A stretch of 64,000 nt of DNA, taken from contig NZ_MRCC01000014.1 of the NCBI RefSeq assembly GCF_001904655.1, forward strand, positions 89,791 through 153,790, in the 5' to 3' direction. How positions within the stretch are numbered: the first letter of the stretch is position 1; the number at the start of each line of letters is the position of its first letter. Made by a program: the position numbers and the translations under genes. Positions 38,108 to 47,066 of the stretch are shown piece after piece. This stretch comes from Chroogloeocystis siderophila 5.2 s.c.1. GTDB lineage: Bacteria > Cyanobacteriota > Cyanobacteriia > Cyanobacteriales > Chroococcidiopsidaceae. The notes under the pieces were generated by a model. It was not told the DNA's origin. It saw nothing but the letters and a program-made list of their open reading frames with translations, and ran no database searches.

Positions 38108-39340
38108 TTATGCATTTGAATACCAACTGTGTAGTGCTTGACGATGAATTTCGCGCCAGGCAATTTGATGCTCTTTGGCAAGTTGCGCGCAGTCTTCATA
38201 TTCTGGTTGAACATTAACAATCTTTTCGCCAAGTCGGGCAATTTTAACTCGCACTGAGCCATATTTGGTTGCTACCTGTTGAATTTCGCGTGGCAGAATA
38301 GTACGTTCTTGCAGCGAATGACGAATTCCCAAAGTTGTTGTCTCTTGAAATAAGATAGTTTCGCAATGACACACGCGTTCGCGAGGGCAGATAACACTAA
38401 GCAGAATTCCAGGACGCGATTTTTTCATTCCGATCGGCTGTGTGAAAACATCTACCGCACCAGCGGCGAATAAAGCGTCAAAAATATACCCGATCGCCTG
38501 TGGATTGAGGTCATCAATTTGTGTTTCTAGTACCGCAATCGTCTCTGTACAAGAACTTGTATCACTAGTGTTAACCTCTGAGCGCTGACCTCTTGCCTCA
38601 CCCAACCACAGCCTTAAAATATTCGGAATCGGTAGATCAATTGACCCTGCACCTAAACCAATTTTTTGTAGCGTCATTGTCGGTGCTGCGCCAAAATCAG
38701 TAGCCAGCGTTGTGGCGATCGCCGCCCCAGTTGGCGTAACTAATTCGCGTTCAATGCCATTACTATAAACTGGACAATTGCGCATCTGCCATAACTTTAA
38801 TACTGCTGGTACAGGTACTGGTAATCGTCCGTGTGCAGCTTTGACTGTACCACCTCCTGTAGGCAGGGCTGAACAATATAATTTGTCAATTTCTAACCAA
38901 TCTAGCCCTAAGCAAGTACCGACGATATCAATAATTGCATCAACTGCACCAACTTCATGAAAGTGTACTTTCTCTGGTGGAATTCCGTGTACTGCGCCTT
39001 CGGCAACTGCAAGTTGGCGAAATACTGCTAAACTCCACTCATGTGCCCGTAATGGCAATTGTGCTTGAGTAATTAGCTGCTCAATCTCTGGTAGATGTCG
39101 TCCATGATGGTGTGCGTGTTGATCGTGGTGATGTTCCTCTAACAAATCTACATGAACTTTGGTTGCTAGTTGCCCGTTGCGGTGGACGAGTTCAGCGCGT
39201 AATTCATACTCTTGGGCGATACCTAAGTTTTGGAGTTGTTCTGTTAAATACTCCAAGGGAACACCAACATCAACGAGTGCTCCTAAACACATATCTCCTG
39301 CAATACCCGTAGGACACTCTAAATACGCTAGTTTTGTCAT
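38108..39340 (-). CDS. larC: nickel-pincer cofactor biosynthesis protein LarC
   Basis: A 410-residue protein of the LarC family, which inserts nickel into the pincer cofactor of lactate racemase-type enzymes. It starts with [23 protein letters not shown], has a histidine-rich stretch ([15 protein letters not shown], about residues 68-82) that could store or load metal, then [18 protein letters not shown] and [15 protein letters not shown]. The C-terminal part ends in [13 protein letters not shown]. LarB and LarE are not in the window. LarC in other species is made by a frameshift from two frames; here it is a single uninterrupted frame. Confidence 0.92.
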   Translation of the reverse strand: MTKLAYLECPTGIAGDMCLGALVDVGVPLEYLTEQLQNLGIAQEYELRAELVHRNGQLATKVHVDLLEEHHHDQHAHHHGRHLPEIEQLITQAQLPLRAHEWSLAVFRQLAVAEGAVHGIPPEKVHFHEVGAVDAIIDIVGTCLGLDWLEIDKLYCSALPTGGGTVKAAHGRLPVPVPAVLKLWQMRNCPVYSNGIERELVTPTGAAIATTLATDFGAAPTMTLQKIGLGAGSIDLPIPNILRLWLGEARGQRSEVNTSDTSSCTETIAVLETQIDDLNPQAIGYIFDALFAAGAVDVFTQPIGMKKSRPGILLSVICPRERVCHCETILFQETTTLGIRHSLQERTILPREIQQVATKYGSVRVKIARLGEKIVNVQPEYEDCAQLAKEHQIAWREIHRQALHSWYSNA

Positions 39341-39488
39341 AGTGTCAAAAATTTTAGGAAAGTGGCAACGAGTAAAAGGCTAAAGCTAGAGACAAAAATT
39401 CAAAGCTACTGATTAAAATCGCATTTCGGCGATGCTGCTTATAAAACTTCTGATCTTTAACCCTTGAATCTTGACCTCTGGTAAAGTC

Positions 39489-40142
39489 ATGGCTAAAACT
39501 TATACAATTCATCCTGATACTCCGCAGCTGCGTACAGTCGAGCAGATTATTAGCGCGCTCCGTGATGGAGCCGTAATGCTCTACCCTACGGATACAGTTT
39601 ATGCGATCGGCTGCGATTTGAATTCAAAGTCAGCAGTCCAACGCGTACGACAAATCAAGCAACTATCAAACGATAAGCCACTTACTTTTTTGTGTCCGTC
39701 GTTGTCTAACGTCGCAACGTATGCCAGAGTCAGCGACACCGCTTATCGTATCATGCGACACTTGATTCCTGGACCATATACTTTTCTGCTCCCAGCAACC
39801 AAATTAGTTCCACGGTTGGTACAGCATCCCAAGCGGAAAACAACCGGAATTCGCGTACCCGATCACGCCGTGTCGCAAGCGTTGTTGAATGCTTTAGAAA
39901 ATCCGATTATTTCAACATCAGCGCACTTACCTCAAGATGAAAACGGGCGCTCATCCTCACAAAGCGAAGCCAACATTTCTAAAGTCGAGTTGTTTGACCG
40001 TTTAGACAAGTTAGTTGATGTCATTGTCGATGACGGTTCTGAACTTGGATACCAAGTGTCCACAATTTTAGATTTTACAGAAAATGAGCCAGCGATCGCC
40101 CGCAAAGGTTTAGGTTGGGAAGAAGCTGTCGCTTGGATTTAG
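39489..40142 (+). CDS. Sua5/YciO/YrdC family protein
   Basis: 217 residues of the threonylcarbamoyl-AMP synthase fold (residues about 15-205), with YPTDTVYAIGCDLNSK, RQIKQLSNDKPLTFLC, TGIRVPDH and ISTSAH. The KxxxxxKPL and SxxNxSG-like positions resemble YciO more than TsaC: the segment after ISTSAH is HLPQDENGR. It may therefore be the YciO paralog and not the essential tRNA t6A enzyme. ATG 39489 is chosen; the 18 bases upstream are in frame but look non-coding. Divergent from larC. Confidence 0.85.
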   Translation: MAKTYTIHPDTPQLRTVEQIISALRDGAVMLYPTDTVYAIGCDLNSKSAVQRVRQIKQLSNDKPLTFLCPSLSNVATYARVSDTAYRIMRHLIPGPYTFLLPATKLVPRLVQHPKRKTTGIRVPDHAVSQALLNALENPIISTSAHLPQDENGRSSSQSEANISKVELFDRLDKLVDVIVDDGSELGYQVSTILDFTENEPAIARKGLGWEEAVAWI

Positions 40143-40193
40143 TAAAAAAAATCAACTAAGTTGTATAAGTTGTAGTTTGTCATTCTTAACGAA

Positions 40194-41621
40194 CTACTCT
40201 CCCGTACTGAAAAAGCTTTTCTGCTCATCACTTTGTTGCTTCCAGTCTTGACCGATACGAATTGTTAAGTGCGAATTTAGATCGCCAGTCGCCGTTGGTT
40301 CTACAACTCCTAACCCTAAAGTTTGTTGAAGATCGCCTGCGGCGGTTAAGTTACCTTGCTGCGCAATAATTTCGGTTTGACGCTGCGAGTCGAGCCAATC
40401 AGAAACAGTATAGACTCTTGCAAAACCACGCGATCGCAAATATTGCGTGACGCGATCGCTCAACTTCGGATCGCCAGATGCATTTTGCACCGCAATTTTG
40501 AGCGAAGTCAGTGATCGCCTGCGGGATGCTTGCACTCCGCCCAACGGTTGGACATCAAAATACTCGCTCATCACGCGGTTAATGCCAACGCCATCCAGCC
40601 AGTAGCTACTTGGATCTAAACTCAGCGGGCTAAGATTACCAGGAACTAGCACCATCTGAAAGTTCTGCGGTTCGATAGTAATTCCGAAGTTAACGATCGC
40701 CAAGGTTTCGATCAAGCTCAAGTTAGTATCTACGTAACTTTGTATTGTACGAGCGAGTTGCGGCAAAATCGGTAAAACCGTAGGGCTAGTAAGGCGATCG
40801 CGAATTGCTTTGAGTAACATTTGCTGTCGCTGCAATCGTTCTAAATCACCGACGTTTGAATCGCGAAAGCGAGCAAATTTTTGTGCTTGATCGCCATCCA
40901 ACGTTTGCCATCCTGCGGCTAAGTTAATCTCTAGTTTTTGCGTTGCGTCGGTGTAAGACATTTGTTGAGGAACAAAAACTTCGACCCCGCCCAAAGAATC
41001 GATTAATTCTTGTAAAGCATTTGTCGTAATCCGAACGTAGCGGTCAATCGGTACATTATTCAAAGTGCGGCTAACGACTCTTGCGGCTAAAGCTGGTCCC
41101 CCCTCAACATTAGCAAGCGATATTTTTTCCAAACCAATTTCTGGAATAACAACTTGGCTATCTTTAGGGATAAAAAGAACTTTCATCAATTGATTTGTGG
41201 GGTCTAACCGCACAAGCAGCATTGTATCGCTCGCACCTGCAAAAACTCCCGATGCATTATTCCCCGTATTTATGGGAGGATCAATCCCCATGATCAAGAT
41301 ATTGACTGGACGAGAAATCTGATATTGCGAGGCGTCAGCCCAAAAATCTACAGGCGATCGCCTTTTGATAAAACCTTGTCCAGTAAATTGTTGATCTTGT
41401 AACGTATTGCTATTCGGCCATATTGGGGTAAATAGTGCCACACTCGCCCCGAAGACCATAGACATTGAAACAAGACCTCCCCAAAACAATAAGGGGTTTC
41501 GTTTACGCATCCCCCACAACACAAGCAAAAGATGCTGTTTAGCACCGATGGCTTGTCTTTTCGCTTGGGCTGCGACAGGCTGATTTTTTTGCCTAATGTG
41601 CGTTTCTACTCCCTTAACCAC
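40194..41621 (-). CDS. LCP (LytR-CpsA-Psr) family transferase with LytR C-terminal domain
   Basis: 475 residues. A cytoplasmic basic N terminus is followed by one membrane span near residues 45-65 (LLFWGGLVSMSMVFGASVALF). The LCP catalytic domain has NILIMGIDPP, DTMLLVRLDPTNQLMKVLFIPKDSQV, FARFRDSNVGDLERLQRQQ. A C-terminal LytR_C domain follows (about residues 370-460: KIAVQNASGDPKLSDRVTQYLRSRGF). LCP enzymes move polysaccharide from lipid carriers to peptidoglycan. Conserved Arg and Asp residues for pyrophosphate binding are present. It may act in capsule or cell-wall polymer attachment; the sugar-transferase gene at 62870 is distant. Confidence 0.9.
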   Translation of the reverse strand: MVKGVETHIRQKNQPVAAQAKRQAIGAKQHLLLVLWGMRKRNPLLFWGGLVSMSMVFGASVALFTPIWPNSNTLQDQQFTGQGFIKRRSPVDFWADASQYQISRPVNILIMGIDPPINTGNNASGVFAGASDTMLLVRLDPTNQLMKVLFIPKDSQVVIPEIGLEKISLANVEGGPALAARVVSRTLNNVPIDRYVRITTNALQELIDSLGGVEVFVPQQMSYTDATQKLEINLAAGWQTLDGDQAQKFARFRDSNVGDLERLQRQQMLLKAIRDRLTSPTVLPILPQLARTIQSYVDTNLSLIETLAIVNFGITIEPQNFQMVLVPGNLSPLSLDPSSYWLDGVGINRVMSEYFDVQPLGGVQASRRRSLTSLKIAVQNASGDPKLSDRVTQYLRSRGFARVYTVSDWLDSQRQTEIIAQQGNLTAAGDLQQTLGLGVVEPTATGDLNSHLTIRIGQDWKQQSDEQKSFFSTGE

Positions 41622-41764
41622 AGTAATTGTCCTCTTAATACCGCACTTTACACGTTATGTTAATCTAAGCTGTGAAAGACAAATAGAGATTTTCATCACA
41701 AAAGATGAACTTAAATACGAGTGAGGAGTAAGTTAACCCTCATTTATAATTTGAACAATTTCTT

Positions 41765-41805
41765 TCCCTGACCTCCGACCTCTGATCTCTGACCCCTACA
41801 TATTT
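41765..41805. repeat. short dispersed repeat (CCTGACCTCCGACCTCTGA type)
   Basis: Reverse-complement relative of the GGTCAGAGGTC repeat at 9405-9435, upstream of the TPR gene. Made of CTGACC/CCTCTGA words. Confidence 0.5.
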
Positions 41806-41863
41806 ACCTGCGAATAGTTTAAGCTAGCTGAAGATTCTGTAGATTATTGTTTGAGGCTATACT

Positions 41864-42748
41864 GTGCCGAATCGCAAGTTCTGGATAAAATTCTTCGTTG
41901 TTTGTAGTTTAGTGGGTGTTGCTCAACCTGCATTGGGACAGGCACTTATTCCCCGCGCACCCCAATTAAATTCAGCTGCTTTGGAGCAACAAGGATTAAG
42001 ATTGGCACAAGAAGCAGCGCAACTCGCACAATTTCAACAATACGAACAAGCTTTGCCAAGAGCGCGATTAGCAACACAATTAGCGCCAAGAAGCTATCAA
42101 TCGTGGTTTTTGCTAGGTGGTTTATATCTACAGACCAATCAATATAATGAAGCGATCGCCGCCTTAGACCAAGCGAGAAAACTCGATCCCAAGAATGCGT
42201 CAATTATGTTTGCGTTGGGGTCAGCGCATTTTCAGCAAGGAAAATACCAAGCTGCGGTCGATACTTTACAAGCTGGGTTGAAGTTAAAACCCAACGATCC
42301 AGAAGGATTATTTGACTTAGGTAATGCTTACTACAAGCTCAGACAATTTCCGCAAGCGATCGAGCAATATAATAAAGCAACCGCAGCTGATAAAAAATTC
42401 TGGCCTGCAATCAACAATATTGGTTTAATCAAATACGAGCAAGGCGATATTAACTCAGCGCTAAAGCATTGGCAAGCCGCACTAAATATTGACAAACAAG
42501 CAGCCGAACCACAACTAGCGATGGCAGTTGCACTTTATACTAGAGGCGATCAGCAACGCGCGATCGCCATGGGCGAAGCCGCATTACGCATTGACCAACG
42601 CTACGGTGATGTAGAATTTTTACGCGAGCAATTATGGGGCGATCGCTTAATTGCAGATACTCAAAAGTTACTAGCTTCACCTCGGATTCAAGCCGCTTTA
42701 CAAGCACCACCCTCACAGCCAGCGCAGATTCAAATTGTTCCGCAGTAG
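41864..42748 (+). CDS. secreted tetratricopeptide-repeat protein
   Basis: 294 residues starting at GTG 41864. A signal peptide (FFVVCSLVGVAQPALGQA) ends near residue 26, and five or six TPR units follow from about residue 45 to 235 (SYQSWFLLGGLYLQTNQYNEAIAALDQARKLDPKN and repeats). It should be a periplasmic scaffold for protein-protein contacts. Its partners are unknown. Divergent from the LCP transferase gene, so a shared cell-envelope role is possible but not shown. Confidence 0.85.
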   Translation: MPNRKFWIKFFVVCSLVGVAQPALGQALIPRAPQLNSAALEQQGLRLAQEAAQLAQFQQYEQALPRARLATQLAPRSYQSWFLLGGLYLQTNQYNEAIAALDQARKLDPKNASIMFALGSAHFQQGKYQAAVDTLQAGLKLKPNDPEGLFDLGNAYYKLRQFPQAIEQYNKATAADKKFWPAINNIGLIKYEQGDINSALKHWQAALNIDKQAAEPQLAMAVALYTRGDQQRAIAMGEAALRIDQRYGDVEFLREQLWGDRLIADTQKLLASPRIQAALQAPPSQPAQIQIVPQ

Positions 42749-42796
42749 AAGAGCGCAGAGGAGAAGAATATATAATGTTCTCTCACCCCTCACCTC

Positions 42797-43372
42797 TTAA
42801 AACGATGAGCCTGGTTGTTGGAGAAATTCTAGCTCTTCTGGTGTGGATTCGCGATTGAGAATTTTGTTGCGGTGGGGAAAGCGCCCAAAGCGTTCGATCA
42901 CTGCTAGATGACGCTGAGCATAGTCGATTGCGGAAGCACTTTCAGGATCGTCTTTTAACGATGCGAACAACTCAACACACTGGCGTTGATGCTCAAGGTT
43001 TTCGCTGTGTTCAAACGGTAAATAGATAAACCAGCGCTGTACGTTTAAAAGTTCGCGGTCAAAACCTTGCGCAACTGCGTGCTGTGCAGCAGTGAGTGCA
43101 GCGGCGTCTGTCGCAAAAGCTTGAGGAGTTCCGCGAAAGATATTACGCGGAATCTGATCCAAGAGTAAAATTAATGCCAAGCAACTGCGGGGCGCTTCTT
43201 TCCAAGTGTCTAATTGATGCGCCGCAGCTTGTTCGTAGTCACTCAAAAACCGTTCGCGCACTTCGCGGTCAAATTCAGCGCTTTTCGTAAACCAAAACGC
43301 GTGCTGTTTACCATACTCTGCTGTATTTGGTTGTCCAAACCAAAACGCGAGAATTTCGTCTACTTGTGACAT
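42797..43372 (-). CDS. DUF924 family protein
   Basis: 191 residues with the DUF924 hallmarks: ILAFWFGQP at the start, LILLLDQIPRNIFRGTPQAFATD near residue 70, FIYLPFEHSENLEHQRQCVELF near residue 115, and a final GRFPHRNKILNRESTPEE. The fold is a TPR-like helical one and the role is unknown. Length is normal. It is convergent with the TPR gene. Confidence 0.9.
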   Translation of the reverse strand: MSQVDEILAFWFGQPNTAEYGKQHAFWFTKSAEFDREVRERFLSDYEQAAAHQLDTWKEAPRSCLALILLLDQIPRNIFRGTPQAFATDAAALTAAQHAVAQGFDRELLNVQRWFIYLPFEHSENLEHQRQCVELFASLKDDPESASAIDYAQRHLAVIERFGRFPHRNKILNRESTPEELEFLQQPGSSF

Positions 43373-43447
43373 CAGTACCTCTGCCGTAGCATCCTAATAG
43401 CTACCCGCTTTTTAGTGTATGCCCAATTGAGAGGTTAACTTTTGCAT

Positions 43448-44143
43448 TTAGTAGGTAGATAACGGTAGATTTGAGTTAAGCCTTAGATTCAGATCCGTCG
43501 TTGGGTTGATGACAAAAACCTCAGCACGTCTACGACCGAGTAAAACACCACCTAATGCACCTAATCCAGCACCACCTAGAACTTCTTCAGTTGCGATCGC
43601 GCGATCGCCGGTAATTGCTGCGACAGCGGCTGCTGCTGCTGCACCAATGGCTGCACCTCTCAAGATCGAACCTGTGTTAGACCCACGCGTAATTTCCTGC
43701 GTTTGGCTGAATACTCTTGAACTAGCATTAATGCTTTGTCGTCGGTTATTTGACATCACAAGTTCTCTTGCTACAAACTGCGAACCACCGTAAACCGGTT
43801 GAATTTGACCGACAATTTGACTTCCTGCTGGTATCAATACAGTACCACTACGGTTGATAATATTCGTTGCTACCGTGAGCGTTAAAGACATCGTTTCCGT
43901 AGGAGTAACAATGATGCGTTCTGCTTCATCGTACCGCGCGGGAATCGAAGTACCTGCGGGAATTGTAACTTGTGTAGAAGACGGATAGTTTGTTGAGGGA
44001 TAAGTTCTCGAAGGATACGGTTGCCGAGGAAAAAGTTGCGCCGATGCCGGAGTTGATAAAATAAAGGGAGTTATAGTACTTGCTGCAACTGCAAGCGCCA
44101 TAAATCCAGCTGTTCCAGAGTGCCAAGAATTAACACGATTCAT
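43448..44143 (-). CDS. secreted protein with glycine-zipper region
   Basis: About 231 residues starting at ATG 44143 with AAGGAG ten bases upstream. A signal peptide (ALAVAASTITPFILSTPASA) ends near residue 30. A Pro/Ser/Tyr-rich segment follows, then a beta-rich domain (TQVTIPAGTSIPARYDEAERIIVTP; SGTVLIPAGSQIVGQIQPVYGGSQFVA), resembling the TrbI/VirB10-type C-terminal pattern that pairs PAGT and PAGS turns. An Ala/Gly-zipper (AAIGAAAAAAVAAITG, GGAGLGALGGVLLGRRR) then suggests a hydrophobic hairpin. Likely an envelope protein; I cannot give a function. Confidence 0.7.
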   Translation of the reverse strand: MNRVNSWHSGTAGFMALAVAASTITPFILSTPASAQLFPRQPYPSRTYPSTNYPSSTQVTIPAGTSIPARYDEAERIIVTPTETMSLTLTVATNIINRSGTVLIPAGSQIVGQIQPVYGGSQFVARELVMSNNRRQSINASSRVFSQTQEITRGSNTGSILRGAAIGAAAAAAVAAITGDRAIATEEVLGGAGLGALGGVLLGRRRAEVFVINPTTDLNLRLNSNLPLSTY

Positions 44144-44335
44144 ATCAAAAGTTCTCCTTTGAGAAGGAAACCACCATTTCGCGTACTTTAAAATTGGCAT
44201 CTCTCTGTATGATTTGATGCACTCAAGTAGCGAATTAGTATCAAACACTGTTATCTATTCAGACTGGAAAGCGAAAAAGAAGGTTCCGAAGTGAACGCTA
44301 CAACCTAACAAGCATCGACTTTTGTTATCTCCTCA

Positions 44336-44722
44336 TCAAGGTTTTGAAAAACCCATGACACGTGCTGACATTTGATCTACAGTACGCGGATCGGTTCTAA
44401 ATGTTACCCAGCCCTCACGGGTAGATTGTCGCGGTAAAAAGGCAATTTCAAATTCTGCGGTTTCTTGATCAGTACCGTTGCTTTCCAAGACAACTTCGAC
44501 AAGTACGCCTTCAGCAGTTTCGTCGCCTTGGTTAGTCACCGATACGGGTACGACGAAGTAATTTTGCTGCGGCTGCGGTTGTCCAAGTTGAAATTCAAAA
44601 TTAGGAGGCGAAGAACCTGTATTTGCCCCGTCGTAAACCAAATATCCTAACGTACTAACGACGAGTACAAGACTAATCGCAAAAACAATCCATTCTAGCC
44701 AGTTTTTTTCTAATTGTTTCAT
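44336..44722 (-). CDS. TIGR02588 family protein
   Basis: 128 residues with an N-terminal membrane anchor (LEWIVFAISLVLVVSTLGYLVY) and a soluble beta-rich domain outside (PQQNYFVVPVSVTNQGDETAEGVLVEVVL, GWVTFRTDP). TIGR02588 proteins are nearly always next to TIGR02587, and here its ATG overlaps the preceding stop by four bases (44719-44722), which implies translational coupling. Function is unknown. Confidence 0.88.
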   Translation of the reverse strand: MKQLEKNWLEWIVFAISLVLVVSTLGYLVYDGANTGSSPPNFEFQLGQPQPQQNYFVVPVSVTNQGDETAEGVLVEVVLESNGTDQETAEFEIAFLPRQSTREGWVTFRTDPRTVDQMSARVMGFSKP

Positions 44723-45606
44723 TGCAGTAACAGTCTACCTGCCGAAGCACCCAGCGTTGCAGCAAGCCCTGAAACAACGGTTTGGGCTAAGCACGTAATC
44801 AGTGACATACCATCAAAGCGCCCGAAAAACCACAAAATTGCAGCGGAGGCAACTAAGGCGATCGCATAGGTAACAACCGTGCCATAAATAACATTGACAA
44901 TGCCGCGTTTTTTAGAGAATCGCTGGGTACCAGTGAAGTTACTATAAAACAAAATCATTGCCCCTAAAATCATTGAGACAAGCGCAAACCCTACGAGTCT
45001 CCAGGAATTACTTTCAACTGCGATTTGAGTAATTTCTTCTGTAGGAGCAACATTCGCGGCAAATAACACAGCACCACACAACGCGATCGTCAATTGTCCT
45101 CCAAAATCACCGTTATTTTCTGTCAGAAACGGTGTGGGATCGGGATCGGCTGACGACGAGTTACTTTTCATGCCACTATCAGTTTGCTGATCGCCTTCAC
45201 CCCCGCCTAGTTGTGCTGTACCGACAGAAACACCGATCGCAACCGTCATCGCTTCAACAATAATTTGACCAGCGATTTCATCAGGAGACATATCCGCAGT
45301 GATTCGTCCTAATAGCCAGAGAAATATTGCGGCAATGATTAATCCTAGTCCCATTTCTTCGACCGAATCAATTGCGACTTCTAGGGGACTTGCTGAACGC
45401 CGCAAACCGCCGTAGCGATTGTATCCGAGTAATAGACTAAACGTAGCCAGGACGTAAATCAGTAGGCGTAGAGGATGCGCAATAAATCCAGCCCACCAAA
45501 CTTCCATTGTGTAGAGCAAGGGTAAGCTGAATAAAAGCCCTCCAGCAATTCCCCGCAAGTATTCTTGAAGCGATCGTACAAGCGTTCTTTGACTTTGATC
45601 GTTCAT
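44719..45606 (-). CDS. TIGR02587 family membrane protein
   Basis: About 295 residues with six or so membrane spans: LRGIAGGLLFSLPLLYTMEVWWAGF, LRLLIYVLATFSLLLGY, LGLIIAAIFLWLLG, LTIALCGAVLFAANVAPTEEI, LVGFALVSMILGAMILFYSNF and a C-terminal pair. The motif YTMEVWW near residue 35 is family-typical. The start ATG 45606 is chosen over a TTG five codons earlier. It precedes TIGR02588 with overlap and follows a 35-residue membrane peptide gene. Function is unknown. Confidence 0.9.
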   Translation of the reverse strand: MNDQSQRTLVRSLQEYLRGIAGGLLFSLPLLYTMEVWWAGFIAHPLRLLIYVLATFSLLLGYNRYGGLRRSASPLEVAIDSVEEMGLGLIIAAIFLWLLGRITADMSPDEIAGQIIVEAMTVAIGVSVGTAQLGGGEGDQQTDSGMKSNSSSADPDPTPFLTENNGDFGGQLTIALCGAVLFAANVAPTEEITQIAVESNSWRLVGFALVSMILGAMILFYSNFTGTQRFSKKRGIVNVIYGTVVTYAIALVASAAILWFFGRFDGMSLITCLAQTVVSGLAATLGASAGRLLLQ

Positions 45607-45636
45607 CGCGCTGATAGGCAAAATCCCTCTACCACA

Positions 45637-45744
45637 TTACTTCTTTTTTGTCAAGATGTCTGTGAACATCATCAAGTAGCCGCCGATCAGAATCACGACT
45701 GCTAATCCACCTGCCACAAGATCGAGGACTTGAGTATCTTCCAT
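45637..45744 (-). CDS. 35-residue single-span membrane peptide
   Basis: ATG at 45744 opens 35 codons ending in TAA at 45637-45639. The peptide has an acidic start (MEDTQVLD), one hydrophobic span (LVAGGLAVVILIGGYLMMF) and a basic end (TKKK), a classic topology signal with the N terminus outside or in the lumen. It lies 27 bases after the CobO gene and 30 bases before TIGR02587 on the same strand, so it is probably in that operon. I do not recognise its family; it could be a small subunit for a membrane complex. Short length makes chance possible, but the layout argues against it. Confidence 0.6.
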   Translation of the reverse strand: MEDTQVLDLVAGGLAVVILIGGYLMMFTDILTKKK

Positions 45745-45771
45745 TATTGCACCTTGATGTATTTTAGATTA

Positions 45772-46905
45772 CTAAAAATCTACGCCTTGTTTTAATTCAA
45801 CTCCTTGGTTTGCGTAGTGTTTGTGGCAAAAAACTTCCGAGTGGATACTCGCTAAGTCAAAATAGGCTGGTGGATTGTGACAGCGACCAGTGATAATGAC
45901 TTCGGTATCGCGGGGTTTACGCAGTAAAGCTTGGACAATTGGTTCTACTGGTAACAGCTCTAAATCAACCGTAGGATTGAGTTCGTCGAGGATGATCGTT
46001 TTATACAAACCTGATGCGATCGCTGTACGCGCGATTTCCCAACCTCGCTCAGCTTCTACATAGTCTAATTCTTGCTGTTGACCGCGCCAAACAATTGCAT
46101 CGCGTCCACAACGTTGATGATCGACTAACGCAGGGTAAGATTGTTGTAAAGCGGCGATCGCGGCATCTTCGGTGTAGCCACTGCCGCCTTTGAGCCATTG
46201 CATAATCAAGACGCGGTGAGATTTATCTTGACTAATTCCTCTACCGATCGCTTGCAACGCTTTACCTAACGCACTTGTCGATTTTCCTTTTCCTGCACCC
46301 GTATAAATTTCAATTCCCGAAATTCCTTGTTCGGCGGCTGTTGCGTGGTGGTGCGGTTTCATTTCCGAGTGCAAATCGGCAATGTCGAGAAGCTGTTGTG
46401 GTGCGCCTCTTCCTGTCGCGATGATTTCAACTTCCTCAGGCTTTGATTTGAGCGTTTGCACAACTTCATCAACTGGAAGTAATCCTAAGTCAAGGACTGG
46501 GTTAAGTTCATCTAACACAACTACTGAATACAAACCCGAAGCGATCGCACCTTTAGCAACATCCCAACCGCGTCGCGCTTCTTGACGGTCAAACCGCATA
46601 ATTTCATCCGGACCAAAAAACTCTGCTCTTCCGGTACGTACCTGGTCGATTAAATGCGGAAAACCTTGTTGCAAAGCTTCAATTGCTCCATCCTCATCAT
46701 AGGCGCGTCCTGGTCCTTTGAGAAACCGCAGCAGTAAAACACGAGTGGCGCTACGCGTGTTGATTCCTAATCCGATCGAGCGTAAGACGACGCCTAAAGC
46801 CGCTTGGGACTTACCTTTTCCGGCACCGTCGTAAACGTGAATTTGCCCTACAACCCTGTGCGAACGTAGTTGCGCTGTGCGAATACCAATGCCGTTCCTT
46901 GTCAT
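45772..46905 (-). CDS. tandem-domain cob(I)yrinic acid a,c-diamide adenosyltransferase (CobO/BtuR)
   Basis: 377 residues made of two complete CobO domains (about 1-185 and 195-377). Each has its own P-loop (GAGKGKSQAALG and GAGKGKSTSALG), an LLRFLKG/IMQWLKGG block, a VVLDELNPVLDLGLLP/ILDELNPTVDLELLP block with the catalytic acids, and an IIATGRGAPQQLLD/IITGRCHNPPAYFD block. The enzyme attaches adenosyl to the cobalt of corrinoids for vitamin B12. The pair arose by internal duplication, and both domains keep their motifs. The 35-residue peptide and TIGR02587/88 genes follow on the same strand. Confidence 0.9.
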   Translation of the reverse strand: MTRNGIGIRTAQLRSHRVVGQIHVYDGAGKGKSQAALGVVLRSIGLGINTRSATRVLLLRFLKGPGRAYDEDGAIEALQQGFPHLIDQVRTGRAEFFGPDEIMRFDRQEARRGWDVAKGAIASGLYSVVVLDELNPVLDLGLLPVDEVVQTLKSKPEEVEIIATGRGAPQQLLDIADLHSEMKPHHHATAAEQGISGIEIYTGAGKGKSTSALGKALQAIGRGISQDKSHRVLIMQWLKGGSGYTEDAAIAALQQSYPALVDHQRCGRDAIVWRGQQQELDYVEAERGWEIARTAIASGLYKTIILDELNPTVDLELLPVEPIVQALLRKPRDTEVIITGRCHNPPAYFDLASIHSEVFCHKHYANQGVELKQGVDF

Positions 46906-47066
46906 TGCTTTTTTCGATGTTGATGCAGATTTAGATTTTAACGGACGTCTCGATTCATTGCTAGCAGTTGAGTGGTGAGGAGTGAGTGATAGCTAGTGGC
47001 TAGAGGGTATAACAGTTACAGAACTTTTTTTTATACAAAAATTCATCACACTTAACACTTAGTCGT

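Noticed and set aside
46906..47066. Cobalamin riboswitch upstream of the CobO gene
   Set aside because: No B12-box-like sequence or extended structure found in the short leader.
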